Below, piece after piece: positions 15,903-24,011 of a stretch of 44,178 bases of DNA. The notes under the pieces were generated by a model. It worked only from the letters and a program-made list of their open reading frames with translations, did not search any database and was not told the DNA's origin. The DNA lies in assembly GCA_944326765.1 (NCBI GenBank), contig CALVFE010000008.1, forward strand, positions 1-44,178. Reading direction: 5' to 3'. Both the position numbers and the translations under genes were made by a program. Origin of the DNA: an uncultured Elusimicrobiales bacterium. Lineage in GTDB: Bacteria; Elusimicrobiota; Elusimicrobia; Elusimicrobiales; Elusimicrobiaceae. Position 1 is the stretch's first letter, and each line of letters starts with the position of its first letter.

Positions 15903-16307
15903 TTATTTTTCCTTTTCCGTTTCGTCGTTTTCAGCCGGGGCGGACGCAGGTGCGTCTTCCGCGCCGATTAAGCATTGTCCGTCGATACGGCCGCCTTCTT
16001 CTACAATCATTTTCTTAGCCCGGATATCTCCTTTAATAGAAGCGGCGCTAAGGACTTCCAGCATTTCGGCGCAGACGTTTCCCTCAATAACTCCGCCGCA
16101 CACAACGATTTGTCCGGTTACATCTCCCACGATCTTTCCATCTGTTCCCACAATGACGTGTCGCGCGTTATCGACCGAACCTTCCAAAGTCCCGTCCACC
16201 CGCAAGGACCCCTGCACGCTAAGCGTTCCCTGGAAATAACACTCCGCGCTGACCACGGAAAAATGTTCACCGGAAGAAAAATCAGAATCTTTCTTTAAAA
16301 ATCCCAT
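15903..16307 (-). CDS. Bactofilin (polymer-forming cytoskeletal protein)
   Basis: The 134-residue protein has a central right-handed beta-helix of short hydrophobic repeats at about 18-108, with Gly-Thr-Leu, Gly-Ser-Leu, Val-Asp-Gly and Gly-Asp-Val turns. Polar, charged tails flank it; the C-terminal tail is Ala/Pro/Glu-rich. Bactofilins polymerise without nucleotide and often sit next to M23 peptidases, as in the Helicobacter CcmA/Csd1 pair, to direct local cell-wall cutting. Here the M23 gene is 15 bases upstream in the same operon, which supports that role. AGGAGG precedes the ATG. Confidence 0.94.
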   Translation of the reverse strand: MGFLKKDSDFSSGEHFSVVSAECYFQGTLSVQGSLRVDGTLEGSVDNARHVIVGTDGKIVGDVTGQIVVCGGVIEGNVCAEMLEVLSAASIKGDIRAKKMIVEEGGRIDGQCLIGAEDAPASAPAENDETEKEK

Positions 16308-16322
16308 AACGTCCTCCTAAAT

Positions 16323-17243
16323 TTATTTAAAATAATCCCTTGGATTGACGGCCTGTCCGTCTTTCCAGACTTCATAATGCAAATGCGTCCCCGTAGAACG
16401 GCCGCTGGAACCCATGGTGGCGATTCGGTCGCCGCGTTTTACCACGTCGCCGGCTTTCACGCGGATCTGCGTAGTATGGGCATAAAGCGTAGAATATCCC
16501 AATCCATGATCCACCAAAATGGCCTGTCCATAGCTGGGCACCCAGCCGGCGTGGCGCACTACGCCGTCAGCCGTAACCACAATGGGGCTGTCAGGCTTGC
16601 CGGCAAAATCAATGCCGTTGTGCCGCTTGGTGGTACGATGTCCAAACGGATCCAACCGGTAGCCAAAGCCGGAGCTGATGCGCGCCGCAGAAGGGCGGAT
16701 GGAAGGAATCGAATTAAGTCCTTCACGGCGGTTGGCGTAGTACCAGGCGATTTCCTGGAAACTGGCCAACCGGGTTTTGGCGCTATCCTCTATAGAATCA
16801 ACATACTTCTCAAATTCTTCTACCTTCAAGTCTTTTAAATCTTTGCCCATTTCTTCTTTAAAATGAGCATCTTCTTTGGCTTTGGCTTCTTCCCAGCCTT
16901 TTGGCAAATTAATAAATTTTCCGCCGGGCATTCCCAACATCTGGCGCATTTGGGTATCAGTGGTGCGGGTCAGCTCCAGGTATTTGCGGCCGCGCTCCAA
17001 TTCGTCGGCGATCAGTTTCATTTTTACGCGCATTAGATTATTGTCCGCTTTGGTGATGTTATAATCATATGCCCGGATAAAAAACAAAAAACCGCATAAG
17101 GTAACAATCAGCCACAAAATAAAAACCAGCACGAGCGTAAGCACGCGCACCTTGAACTTTTTGGAAGACCCCAGCCGAGGCATAATCAGAATATCCACGC
17201 GTTCTTCCAACAGGCGGCCTAAAGAATTGATTAATTTACCCAT
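16323..17243 (-). CDS. Membrane-anchored M23 (LytM) peptidoglycan endopeptidase
   Basis: This 306-residue protein has a 30-residue basic cytoplasmic end, one membrane helix at about 31-57 and a coiled-coil-prone periplasmic stalk at about 65-165. The C-terminal M23 domain carries the zinc ligands His208 and Asp212 (His-Asn-Gly-Ile-Asp) and His289 in His-Leu-His; His256 and His287 are the catalytic pair. The motifs are complete, so it should be an active endopeptidase cutting peptide cross-bridges. It heads an operon with bactofilin, the SurA_N protein and the PfkB kinase. The start lacks a ribosome binding site and is seven bases after an extended -10 element. Confidence 0.94.
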   Translation of the reverse strand: MGKLINSLGRLLEERVDILIMPRLGSSKKFKVRVLTLVLVFILWLIVTLCGFLFFIRAYDYNITKADNNLMRVKMKLIADELERGRKYLELTRTTDTQMRQMLGMPGGKFINLPKGWEEAKAKEDAHFKEEMGKDLKDLKVEEFEKYVDSIEDSAKTRLASFQEIAWYYANRREGLNSIPSIRPSAARISSGFGYRLDPFGHRTTKRHNGIDFAGKPDSPIVVTADGVVRHAGWVPSYGQAILVDHGLGYSTLYAHTTQIRVKAGDVVKRGDRIATMGSSGRSTGTHLHYEVWKDGQAVNPRDYFK

Positions 17244-17250
17244 CTTTTGT

Positions 17251-17259
17251 ATTCTATCA
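17251..17259 (-). promoter_or_regulatory. Extended -10 promoter, predicted leaderless start of the M23 operon
   Basis: On the minus strand TGA followed by TAGAAT ends seven bases before the ATG at 17243. No -35 box or Shine-Dalgarno sequence is evident. The divergent thioredoxin-like gene begins 63 bases away and has a conventional ribosome binding site. Confidence 0.45.
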
Positions 17260-17306
17260 TATACGGAGCCCGCAAGGGCAGTTTTCGTATCATGAAAGGA
17301 GAAAAG

Positions 17307-17789
17307 ATGAAAAAATTACTTATTTTAACAGCAGGCGTACTTTTGGCAGCCGCTTGTATGAAACTGCCGGAAGTTCCCACATTGGGTACGGTAGAAATCC
17401 CCGTAGCCGCAGAAGAAGAAGCCGTATGGACTTCTACAGACTATGAAGGGAAACCGGTGTTGATCATGTATATGGGGTCGTGGTGCCCGTATTGCAAAAT
17501 GTCTATGCCTGCCTTAAATGCCGTGGCGGAGAAATATGCCGATAAGGCGGAAATCGTGGGGGCTTTTATGGACGCAGATCCGAAAGTGGTATTGGAAGCA
17601 GCGAAACAAAACGACTTAAAAGTCAAAACGCTCTACAATGCCCAGCAAGCCGCGCAAATCATGGAAGTAACCGGCTTGCCGCACGCGGTTTTGTTTGACA
17701 AAAAACACCGCGCGGTACGGGTATGGGAAGGTTTCAGCCCGACATTAGCCCAAGAGTTTGACGACCAATTATATCGTTTGACCAAATAA
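17307..17789 (+). CDS. Thioredoxin-like (TlpA/ResA-type) lipoprotein
   Basis: The 160-residue product begins with a lipoprotein signal: Met-Lys-Lys, a hydrophobic core and Leu-Ala-Ala-Ala-Cys near 14-18. It should be anchored on the periplasmic side. The thioredoxin fold carries Trp-Cys-Pro-Tyr-Cys near 60-64 as redox site and the cis-Pro in Gly-Leu-Pro-His near 123-126. A role in reducing or forming periplasmic disulfides is likely; the direction is unknown. I chose 17307 because AAGGAG precedes this ATG and the signal peptide starts there. A small GCCC/GGGC hairpin (17268-17279) lies in the leader. Confidence 0.88.
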   Translation: MKKLLILTAGVLLAAACMKLPEVPTLGTVEIPVAAEEEAVWTSTDYEGKPVLIMYMGSWCPYCKMSMPALNAVAEKYADKAEIVGAFMDADPKVVLEAAKQNDLKVKTLYNAQQAAQIMEVTGLPHAVLFDKKHRAVRVWEGFSPTLAQEFDDQLYRLTK

Positions 17790-17813
17790 TTTTTTAGCTG
17801 TAACGAAAAAATC

Positions 17814-17840
17814 AAAAAGCCCCGTTAACCGGGGCTTTTT
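17814..17840. terminator. Bidirectional terminator between the thioredoxin-like and SPL-like genes
   Basis: A perfect 11-bp stem (17814-17824 with 17830-17840, core GCCCCG/CGGGGC) with A and T runs at the ends lies between convergent genes. Confidence 0.92.
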
Positions 17841-17869
17841 GTGAAACATTTAGTGACCGGCGACCCTCT

Positions 17870-19165
17870 TTAAAACGACTGGACCAACTTGGGATCTTCC
17901 ATACACAAATACACCTGCGCATGGGGAAAAATCTTTCGCAAAAGCGGCAACAAAAATTGATAGACCTCTTTGCGCTGTAAATCACTGTAACGCATTTTCC
18001 CATCAAAATCCAACAAAAATTCGCCGTCTAAAATCGTATTTTGCGGGAATCGGTTTTCAATCATTTTCTTCAGCTCCCGGCTAAAACGCAACGTGCCCAC
18101 GCTGATCCAAGCCACTTTTTCCTTGGGTAACGTATCGGCCATTTCTTGCACGGTACGGGCATAATCCGCTTGCCAGCCGTCATAAATAATAACGGGATCA
18201 AAATGAAATCCCAGTCGGTATCCGGCTTTGGCGGCCTCACACGCAGCCGCCAATCGGGCGGAAAGAGCGGGCGTAAAATGTTCGGCCGTATCGGTGATTT
18301 TAGCTGAATTGACCGACCACGACACCACCACATTTTCACATCCCCCCGCCTCCAGCAAACCGCCGATATTGACGCTTTTTGTTTTAAATTCAAACTGCAA
18401 ATGCGGGCGCTTGCGAAAGAACGGAACAAGCTGCCGGGAATAGCGGGTCAAATCGTCAAAGACCAACGAGTCGGTAAATTCGCCGCTTCCGATGCGTGGC
18501 CGGTCAAACAGTCCCTTGCGAAAAGGAGTTTCATCTATTTTGGACAAAAACTCCTCTAAGTTGGCCGGCAGCAACACCGCGTGCAAATTTTGGTATTGCT
18601 GCAAAAAACAATACTCGCACTCAAACCGACACCCAAACCCCAAATTGATTAAATTATATCCGCAGCAGGCTGCCGAGCAGCTGCACGGACAGGGTTTTAG
18701 AAAATCGTATTTTTCCCGATGAATCAATAAAGTATCCAACCGGCGGGAAAAGTTGGGGCTTCCCACTTGGGTTTTACCGTCGGTTTCTTTAAAATCCGCC
18801 GCTGGAAAAGCGGCGCGTACGCGGGCGGCCAATTCACTGTCCCGCACCGACGATTCAATATAGATGGTTTTGGGATAAAACGCCCGGGGGGCTAAATCGG
18901 CCTCCAAATCGGGATTTAACTCCAATTTAGGCAAGTAGAAACGGTCCTTGGAAGTGGTTTTAAAAGTAACGGGATAGCGGCGTGCCAGCAATTGTTTTTT
19001 GGCGGACTCAAAACTTAAATTTTTCTGTGCGGGCAATACTTCCTGCGGGGTAATTTTGTCCCGTTTGGCGATTTCATACACCAGCCGCACCAACTCCCGC
19101 CGTTTATTTACGCCGCATTGGGGTAAAAGTGCCGTTATATATTCTTCCGCCGCCTGCCCCGTCAT
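17870..19165 (-). CDS. Spore photoproduct lyase-like (SPL family) radical SAM protein
   Basis: The 431-residue protein has the radical SAM motif Cys-x3-Cys-x2-Cys in a Cys-Arg-Phe-Glu-Cys-Glu-Tyr-Cys segment, followed by Phe-Leu-Gln-Gln-Tyr. This resembles SplB. Just before it is a Cys-rich stretch (Cys-Pro-Cys-Ser-Cys, then Cys-Cys-Gly-Tyr), typical of the wider SPL family. SplB repairs UV thymine dimers in spores. Members in non-spore-formers have no settled substrate, so I name only the family. A longer frame to 19297 exists, but the ATG at 19165 overlaps the aldo/keto reductase stop (ATGA), indicating translational coupling. No spore genes are in the window. Confidence 0.87.
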   Translation of the reverse strand: MTGQAAEEYITALLPQCGVNKRRELVRLVYEIAKRDKITPQEVLPAQKNLSFESAKKQLLARRYPVTFKTTSKDRFYLPKLELNPDLEADLAPRAFYPKTIYIESSVRDSELAARVRAAFPAADFKETDGKTQVGSPNFSRRLDTLLIHREKYDFLKPCPCSCSAACCGYNLINLGFGCRFECEYCFLQQYQNLHAVLLPANLEEFLSKIDETPFRKGLFDRPRIGSGEFTDSLVFDDLTRYSRQLVPFFRKRPHLQFEFKTKSVNIGGLLEAGGCENVVVSWSVNSAKITDTAEHFTPALSARLAAACEAAKAGYRLGFHFDPVIIYDGWQADYARTVQEMADTLPKEKVAWISVGTLRFSRELKKMIENRFPQNTILDGEFLLDFDGKMRYSDLQRKEVYQFLLPLLRKIFPHAQVYLCMEDPKLVQSF

Positions 19166-20079
19166 TGTTCTTCCTCCAGAAAATGCAAATCCGCGGCGGT
19201 CAAAGCGATGTCCGCCGAACCGGCGTTTTGAACGACCTGTTGCGGCGTGCGCGCGCCCATCAAAACGCACGACACATTTCGCTGCGCCAACGCCCACGCC
19301 CCGGCCGTCTCCGCCGGAGATCTTCCCAGTCGCTGCGCCATTTTACATACGCGGCTGACGGTTCGCTGCACCTGCCGAAAAGCATCTGCGCGGTAGCACT
19401 TATAAAAATAATTGCGCGCGTCCGCCCGTCGCAAATTGGGCTCTTTTTTGTATTTGCCGCTTAAAATGCCGCCGCACAGGGTGCCGTATCCTATAAATCC
19501 GAGATTTAATTTTTCACAAACCGGCTGTACGGAAAAGGCTTTCTGCCGGCGTACAAGAGAAAGTTCATCTTGCACCGAAATAATGTGCGCAGCCGCGGCA
19601 CACACTTCTTCTGCCATTACATTGCATAGCCCGATATAGCGGATTTTGCCCTGTTGCTGCAAACGCTGCAAGACTTCCAATACCTTTTCTAACGGAACTT
19701 TTGGATCCGGATAATGCACTTGATATAAGTCTATATAATCCGTTTGCAGGCGGGCTAAAGACTGTTCCAACTGAGAAAGAATCGTTTGGGGGCGTAAGTC
19801 GTGGTCTGTCCACGACCCGTTTTTTACCAGTCCGCATTTGGTGGCCAGCACCACTTGTGTCCGGCGGCCTTTTAACGCACGCCCCAACCGGTTTTCGCTT
19901 TCCCCATAGATAGGAGCGGTATCAAAAAAGGTAATACCGGCGTTCAACGCGGCGCCCACTGTTCGCTCGGCCTCCGCGGCATCTGCAGTTCCCCAATCGG
20001 AACCTCCCCCCAACGCCCAAGCCCCCAATCCTACGGCAGACACCACCAGCGGACTATTTCCCAATCGGTTGTATTTCAT
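19162..20079 (-). CDS. Aldo/keto reductase
   Basis: This 305-residue NADPH-dependent oxidoreductase has a TIM-barrel fold. The catalytic tetrad is visible: Asp and Tyr in Phe-Asp-Thr-Ala-Pro-Ile-Tyr-Gly near 52-59, Lys in Ala-Thr-Lys-Cys-Gly near 82, and His in Gln-Val-His-Tyr-Pro near 123. Arg/Ser residues for NADP(H) appear near the C-terminus. It resembles the general-stress AKR subfamily (YajO/YhdN type). The substrate is unknown. It lies between a CoA-binding protein gene (3 bases) and the SPL-like gene (4-base overlap). Confidence 0.9.
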   Translation of the reverse strand: MKYNRLGNSPLVVSAVGLGAWALGGGSDWGTADAAEAERTVGAALNAGITFFDTAPIYGESENRLGRALKGRRTQVVLATKCGLVKNGSWTDHDLRPQTILSQLEQSLARLQTDYIDLYQVHYPDPKVPLEKVLEVLQRLQQQGKIRYIGLCNVMAEEVCAAAAHIISVQDELSLVRRQKAFSVQPVCEKLNLGFIGYGTLCGGILSGKYKKEPNLRRADARNYFYKCYRADAFRQVQRTVSRVCKMAQRLGRSPAETAGAWALAQRNVSCVLMGARTPQQVVQNAGSADIALTAADLHFLEEEQ

Positions 20080-20082
20080 ACC

Positions 20083-20448
20083 TTACCACAGCCCGTTATC
20101 GGCCATAAAGCAGGACTCTACCGCGTCTATTCCGGCCTGCACGGCCTGTTCATAAGCCGCTTGGGATTGCGCACCGGGCTGAAACCAAATTTCTTTTACC
20201 CCGGCCTCTACGCATTGTTTTACGGCGGCTGTAAGGGCGGCGGGCGGAATTACCATTACCGCCACTTCCGGTTTGACCGGCACGTCGGCCAAATTGGCAT
20301 AAACGGGCTGTTCCGCCACGCTCCCGCCTTTGGGATTAATGCCAAACACGCGGAACCCTTTGGCTAAAAGCGTTTTAAAAATTTTGTACCCGTATTTGGA
20401 AGGATCTGACGATACGCCAAATACAGCGATCGTTTTGTTTTCGTACAT
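20083..20448 (-). CDS. CoA-binding domain protein (YccU family)
   Basis: The 121 residues form one Rossmann-like CoA_binding domain. An N-terminal Ala-Val-Phe-Gly-Val-Ser precedes a Pro-Ser-Lys-Tyr-Gly loop, then Gly-Ile-Asn-Pro-Lys-Gly near 35-40. Later Val-Ile-Pro-Pro and Ile-Trp-Phe-Gln-Pro-Gly segments match small YccU-type proteins, which resemble the CoA-binding part of succinyl-CoA synthetase alpha. Function is unknown, possibly CoA or nucleotide sensing. It starts two bases after the ybaB stop without a clear ribosome binding site, so translation is probably coupled. Confidence 0.9.
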   Translation of the reverse strand: MYENKTIAVFGVSSDPSKYGYKIFKTLLAKGFRVFGINPKGGSVAEQPVYANLADVPVKPEVAVMVIPPAALTAAVKQCVEAGVKEIWFQPGAQSQAAYEQAVQAGIDAVESCFMADNGLW

Positions 20449-20450
20449 AC

Positions 20451-20744
20451 TTAGGCTTGCGGCATACCGAAATTACCCATGGTCTGCGCCGCCATTGCTT
20501 GGCTGTCGCGCACGGACTTATTGATAACCGCTTTCAAATCTTCGGCGATTTCCGCTTCCGTAAAATTCTTTACCATCGCATCAACGCGCACTTCTTTTAC
20601 TTCCTGCGAACCGGAAATGGTAACTTCAAACAAATGGCGCGGGCTTTCCACTTTAATGACCATATTGTCCAGTCGTTTTTTAATTTCTTCCATTTGGCTT
20701 TTGAGTTTCCACAAATCTTTTAACTGTCCAAGCTTATCAAACAT
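20451..20744 (-). CDS. ybaB: YbaB/EbfC family nucleoid-associated protein
   Basis: The 97-residue protein has the family layout: an N-terminal helix rich in Leu/Lys, a central beta sheet including Phe-Glu-Val-Thr-Ile-Ser-Gly, and a C-terminal amphipathic helix. The end is Met/Gln/Ala/Gly-rich. YbaB dimers bind DNA and are usually encoded between dnaX and recR. Here the gene instead follows addA, another recombination context. The ATG has GAGG upstream. The 39 bases to addA are almost all A and T, with an imperfect inverted repeat. Confidence 0.92.
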   Translation of the reverse strand: MFDKLGQLKDLWKLKSQMEEIKKRLDNMVIKVESPRHLFEVTISGSQEVKEVRVDAMVKNFTEAEIAEDLKAVINKSVRDSQAMAAQTMGNFGMPQA

Positions 20745-20783
20745 AAGAACCTCGTTTATAAGATATTTTTTATATTTTATCTT

Positions 20784-23700
20784 TTATAAGTCTGCCGCGG
20801 CAAACGTTCGCAAAAACACCGCACTGCAACGCACTTTGCGCTCAGGGAACAATTTTTGTCCGGCCTGCAAATAAACGCTCAACTGGTGGCGGTATTTCTG
20901 GTTTAGCCAATCGGCTTCTTTGCCGGGTTTGACCTGATCGGTCTTATAATCCAAAATCCATATTGAGCCGTCGGCTTGTTCCAATACTGCGTCGATTACG
21001 CCCGATTCTATATGATTATCCGCCGCCAGAAAAGAAAAGGGCATCTCGCACGCCAAGCGTTTACAGGACTGGATCTGCATAAAAAGAGGACTCTGCAAAA
21101 ACTGCCGTAAAATCAACGCAGCTTCGTCCGCCCGCTGCGGGGCGCCGGCTTGGACGGCGGCTCGGCGTACGATTTGAGATACATCCTTTTCACCGGAAAC
21201 CAAAATCCGCTCCAGCGCTCTGTGGCAAACCGTTCCCAGCTCTGCCGCAGCCTGCTGGGGCGCAGAAAGCGGCTCTCCAGCCGAAAATTCCTGACTGGGT
21301 GCATATTTAAGATTTTGTTTAAGAAGTTGTTCGTAATGGTTTTTGCGCCGTTCATGCGCCGTCCGCCAAGTTTGCGGGTCGCAGGCGCTCCGCTTTGCAA
21401 CGGCCGATACGGCATGCTGGTAAAGGAAAGTTTCCGGATTGCGGTAAACGGCATAACAAACCGGCAGTTCCAGTTCTTCTTCCTGCAGCACTTCCGGCCG
21501 GGTTTCGCCGTCTGGAAATAAACCGGCCGCCCCAAAAGGGGCTGCCGATTTTAAAGCTCCGGTGCGGCCATCGGCCGTTAACAATAACTTCTCTTTGGCG
21601 CGCGTTAAAGCGACATACAATACACGAATTTCCTCACAGCGGCTGTGTTTTTTTTGTTCCTCTTCCAAAAAAGCCAAATTCACATCACATACTTTCCCGG
21701 CTCTGAGGCCGTGCATATTATATTGCCACGAAAAAATATGGCGTACGGGTTTGGAAACCGCCGCGGAATCTTTTTTGGACAAATCCGCCAAAATAACTAC
21801 GGGAAATTCCAAGCCTTTCGATTTGTGAATCGTTAATACGGACACCGCATGAAGCATATCGTCAGGAAGCGGAGCGCCCAAACGTTCCGGTTTGTCCTCC
21901 AACAGGGTTTGCACCTCGGCCAAAAACGACTGCAGCGAAGCGACGCCGTCAGCGGAGTAACCTTGCGCCATGGTAACCAAACGGTTTAAATTGGCCAGGG
22001 TTTGTTCGCCTTCGTAAGCGGCGGCGCAAGCTTCCGGCAGGAAAGTGGCGTCGAGCACTTCCTGCAAAAAATCCTTCAGTGAAAGGCGTCCGGCGCGCCG
22101 CCCCAATTGCCGCAGCATGCGGTAACAGGAAGCCAGTTTTTCATCAGTAGGATTAGCCGAAAGAACCAGCTCGCCGCGGCGGGCAATTTGATAGATTTCT
22201 TCGTCTGAAAAGCCAAACAGCGGGCTTCGCAATACCCCGGCCAGCGCGGTACGGTCGGTCTTATCGGTTGCCGCGCGCAGTAAATTTAAAAAATCGTTTA
22301 CTTCCTGTTTCCGGTAAAAATCTTTATCTGTTTCCACGTTAAAAGGAATGCCGCGGCGGCGCAGCGCATCGGTATAAGGCCCGGCGGTGGTGGAAGCGCG
22401 GGTCAACAGGGCAATATCCTGATATTCCAATTTTTTCCCGTCGGACAACGTCATTTTGCCCACATTTTGTTCAATCCAATCCGCGATTTGTTCTCCCTGA
22501 TTATGGCGCAAATCATCGGCAGAAGGCTCTTGCGGCGGCGGCGGCACGAACAACCACTGTACTGCGCCGGAACGAATCGTTTTTTCGGTAAAAATGGGCA
22601 CATAGGCCGGCTGGAAAGCCGTTTGCTGAATCATGGCGCGGGAACAGACGGCATTGGCCGTTTCGATAATTTCCAATTCACTGCGGAAATTCTTCTGCAA
22701 AAAACATTTGATGCCGCCTTGTTGCAAAATCAACTCAGTAAACAATTCATATGCCGTAATATCAGCTCCGCGAAACCGATAAATGGATTGCTTGGGATCG
22801 CCCACCACAAACAATTTTCCGGGTTCCAGGCGTACGTCCTGCCAGCGCAGCGCGGAAGATTCCTTTTCCTCCGCCAAAAAAAGCAACAATTCCCCCTGCA
22901 CCGGATCGGTATCCTGAAATTCATCAATAAACAACGCATCAAATTTTTCTTTCAGCAATCTCCGCACCTGCAAATTGCGCTGCAGCAAATTGCGGGTTTT
23001 TACGATTAAATCGTCAAAACTTAAAATTCCTTCGCGCTCGTAATCGGCGCGAACGCTATCGGTTACTTCTTTTACCAAACGAAAAGCGGCCAAGAAAACT
23101 TGTTGTTTTTCCGGAGTGATTTTCCCCGCGAAAGAAACTATGGATTTTGCCTCCTCGAAAGAATCCTCGTCCCAATCCTTATAAGCCGCCGCCGGAAAAG
23201 AAGGCGCCGGATCCTGCGGAGGATCGCTTACACGTTTTCCTTCCAAAAAAGCCAGTGTTCTCCGCAGCGACGCCGCAGCCGCCGCTACGGCCAATTCCGC
23301 TTTACGCGCCTTTTTGTCAGGCCGCGTAAACGCGGCGGCTATTTCATCGGCGCGTTTCGCGCGTTCCAAACAAACAGACGCCAGCAAATTGCTGTGGGCG
23401 TAATAATCGTACGATTCGATTTTTCCGCTGCACAACTCCCGGGCAAAATCCTTTAAATCGGGCAATGAAATTTCGCGCAATACTTGTTTCCATTCGGCGG
23501 CGCGCGGCGCCGCGATGCCCAATTCTTGATCTAAAAATGCATTCCAGCGTACGTCAAAAATTCGATCTGCCCGCTGTCCGGCGTCAATTTGGGCGCGCGG
23601 CGAAAGGCCGGATTCCAGCGGAAAAGCTTTTAAAATATCGGCGCAAAAACCGTGAATGGTCCCGATACTGGCGCGGTCCAGCCGGGCTAAGGCGGCTTCA

Positions 23701-24011
23701 GCACGCGACAGCAGATCCTCATCGGAAACGGAAAAGTGGTCCCGCAGCAGCGTAAGCGTACGATCTTTGGTTTTATTTTTTACGGCGGCGATTAAATGCT
23801 GCAACTTGCTCACGAAACGAGTCTTTATTTCGGCAGCCGCTTTTTCGGTAAACGTAAGCGCCACCAGTTTTTCCACTTTGATGTTTCGCGCCAGCACCGC
23901 CAAACACAGCCGGTCAATTAAAAGCGTGGTTTTTCCAGTACCGGCGCCGGCTTCCACCACCATATTGATTCCCAGCTGCGTCTGTACTTGGGTACGGTCT
24001 TCGGTCATCAT
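20784..24011 (-). CDS. addA: AddA-type helicase-nuclease subunit (UvrD family plus RecB-like nuclease)
   Basis: AddA is the 3'-5' helicase and nuclease subunit of the AddAB complex that resects double-strand breaks for RecA. In the 1075-residue product the Walker A motif is Ala-Gly-Ala-Gly-Thr-Gly-Lys-Thr at 21-28. Walker B/motif II is Ile-Asp-Glu-Phe-Gln-Asp-Thr-Asp near 393. Later superfamily 1 motifs include Val-Gly-Asp-Pro-Lys-Gln-Ser-Ile-Tyr-Arg-Phe-Arg and Thr-Ile-His-Lys-Ser-Lys-Gly-Leu-Glu. The C-terminus has a PD-(D/E)xK nuclease with Gly-Val-Ile-Asp and Leu-Asp-Tyr-Lys-Thr-Asp. I chose the ATG at 24011 because it overlaps the addB stop (ATGA) and AGGAGG lies seven bases upstream. 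Confidence 0.93.
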   Translation of the reverse strand: MMTEDRTQVQTQLGINMVVEAGAGTGKTTLLIDRLCLAVLARNIKVEKLVALTFTEKAAAEIKTRFVSKLQHLIAAVKNKTKDRTLTLLRDHFSVSDEDLLSRAEAALARLDRASIGTIHGFCADILKAFPLESGLSPRAQIDAGQRADRIFDVRWNAFLDQELGIAAPRAAEWKQVLREISLPDLKDFARELCSGKIESYDYYAHSNLLASVCLERAKRADEIAAAFTRPDKKARKAELAVAAAAASLRRTLAFLEGKRVSDPPQDPAPSFPAAAYKDWDEDSFEEAKSIVSFAGKITPEKQQVFLAAFRLVKEVTDSVRADYEREGILSFDDLIVKTRNLLQRNLQVRRLLKEKFDALFIDEFQDTDPVQGELLLFLAEEKESSALRWQDVRLEPGKLFVVGDPKQSIYRFRGADITAYELFTELILQQGGIKCFLQKNFRSELEIIETANAVCSRAMIQQTAFQPAYVPIFTEKTIRSGAVQWLFVPPPPQEPSADDLRHNQGEQIADWIEQNVGKMTLSDGKKLEYQDIALLTRASTTAGPYTDALRRRGIPFNVETDKDFYRKQEVNDFLNLLRAATDKTDRTALAGVLRSPLFGFSDEEIYQIARRGELVLSANPTDEKLASCYRMLRQLGRRAGRLSLKDFLQEVLDATFLPEACAAAYEGEQTLANLNRLVTMAQGYSADGVASLQSFLAEVQTLLEDKPERLGAPLPDDMLHAVSVLTIHKSKGLEFPVVILADLSKKDSAAVSKPVRHIFSWQYNMHGLRAGKVCDVNLAFLEEEQKKHSRCEEIRVLYVALTRAKEKLLLTADGRTGALKSAAPFGAAGLFPDGETRPEVLQEEELELPVCYAVYRNPETFLYQHAVSAVAKRSACDPQTWRTAHERRKNHYEQLLKQNLKYAPSQEFSAGEPLSAPQQAAAELGTVCHRALERILVSGEKDVSQIVRRAAVQAGAPQRADEAALILRQFLQSPLFMQIQSCKRLACEMPFSFLAADNHIESGVIDAVLEQADGSIWILDYKTDQVKPGKEADWLNQKYRHQLSVYLQAGQKLFPERKVRCSAVFLRTFAAADL

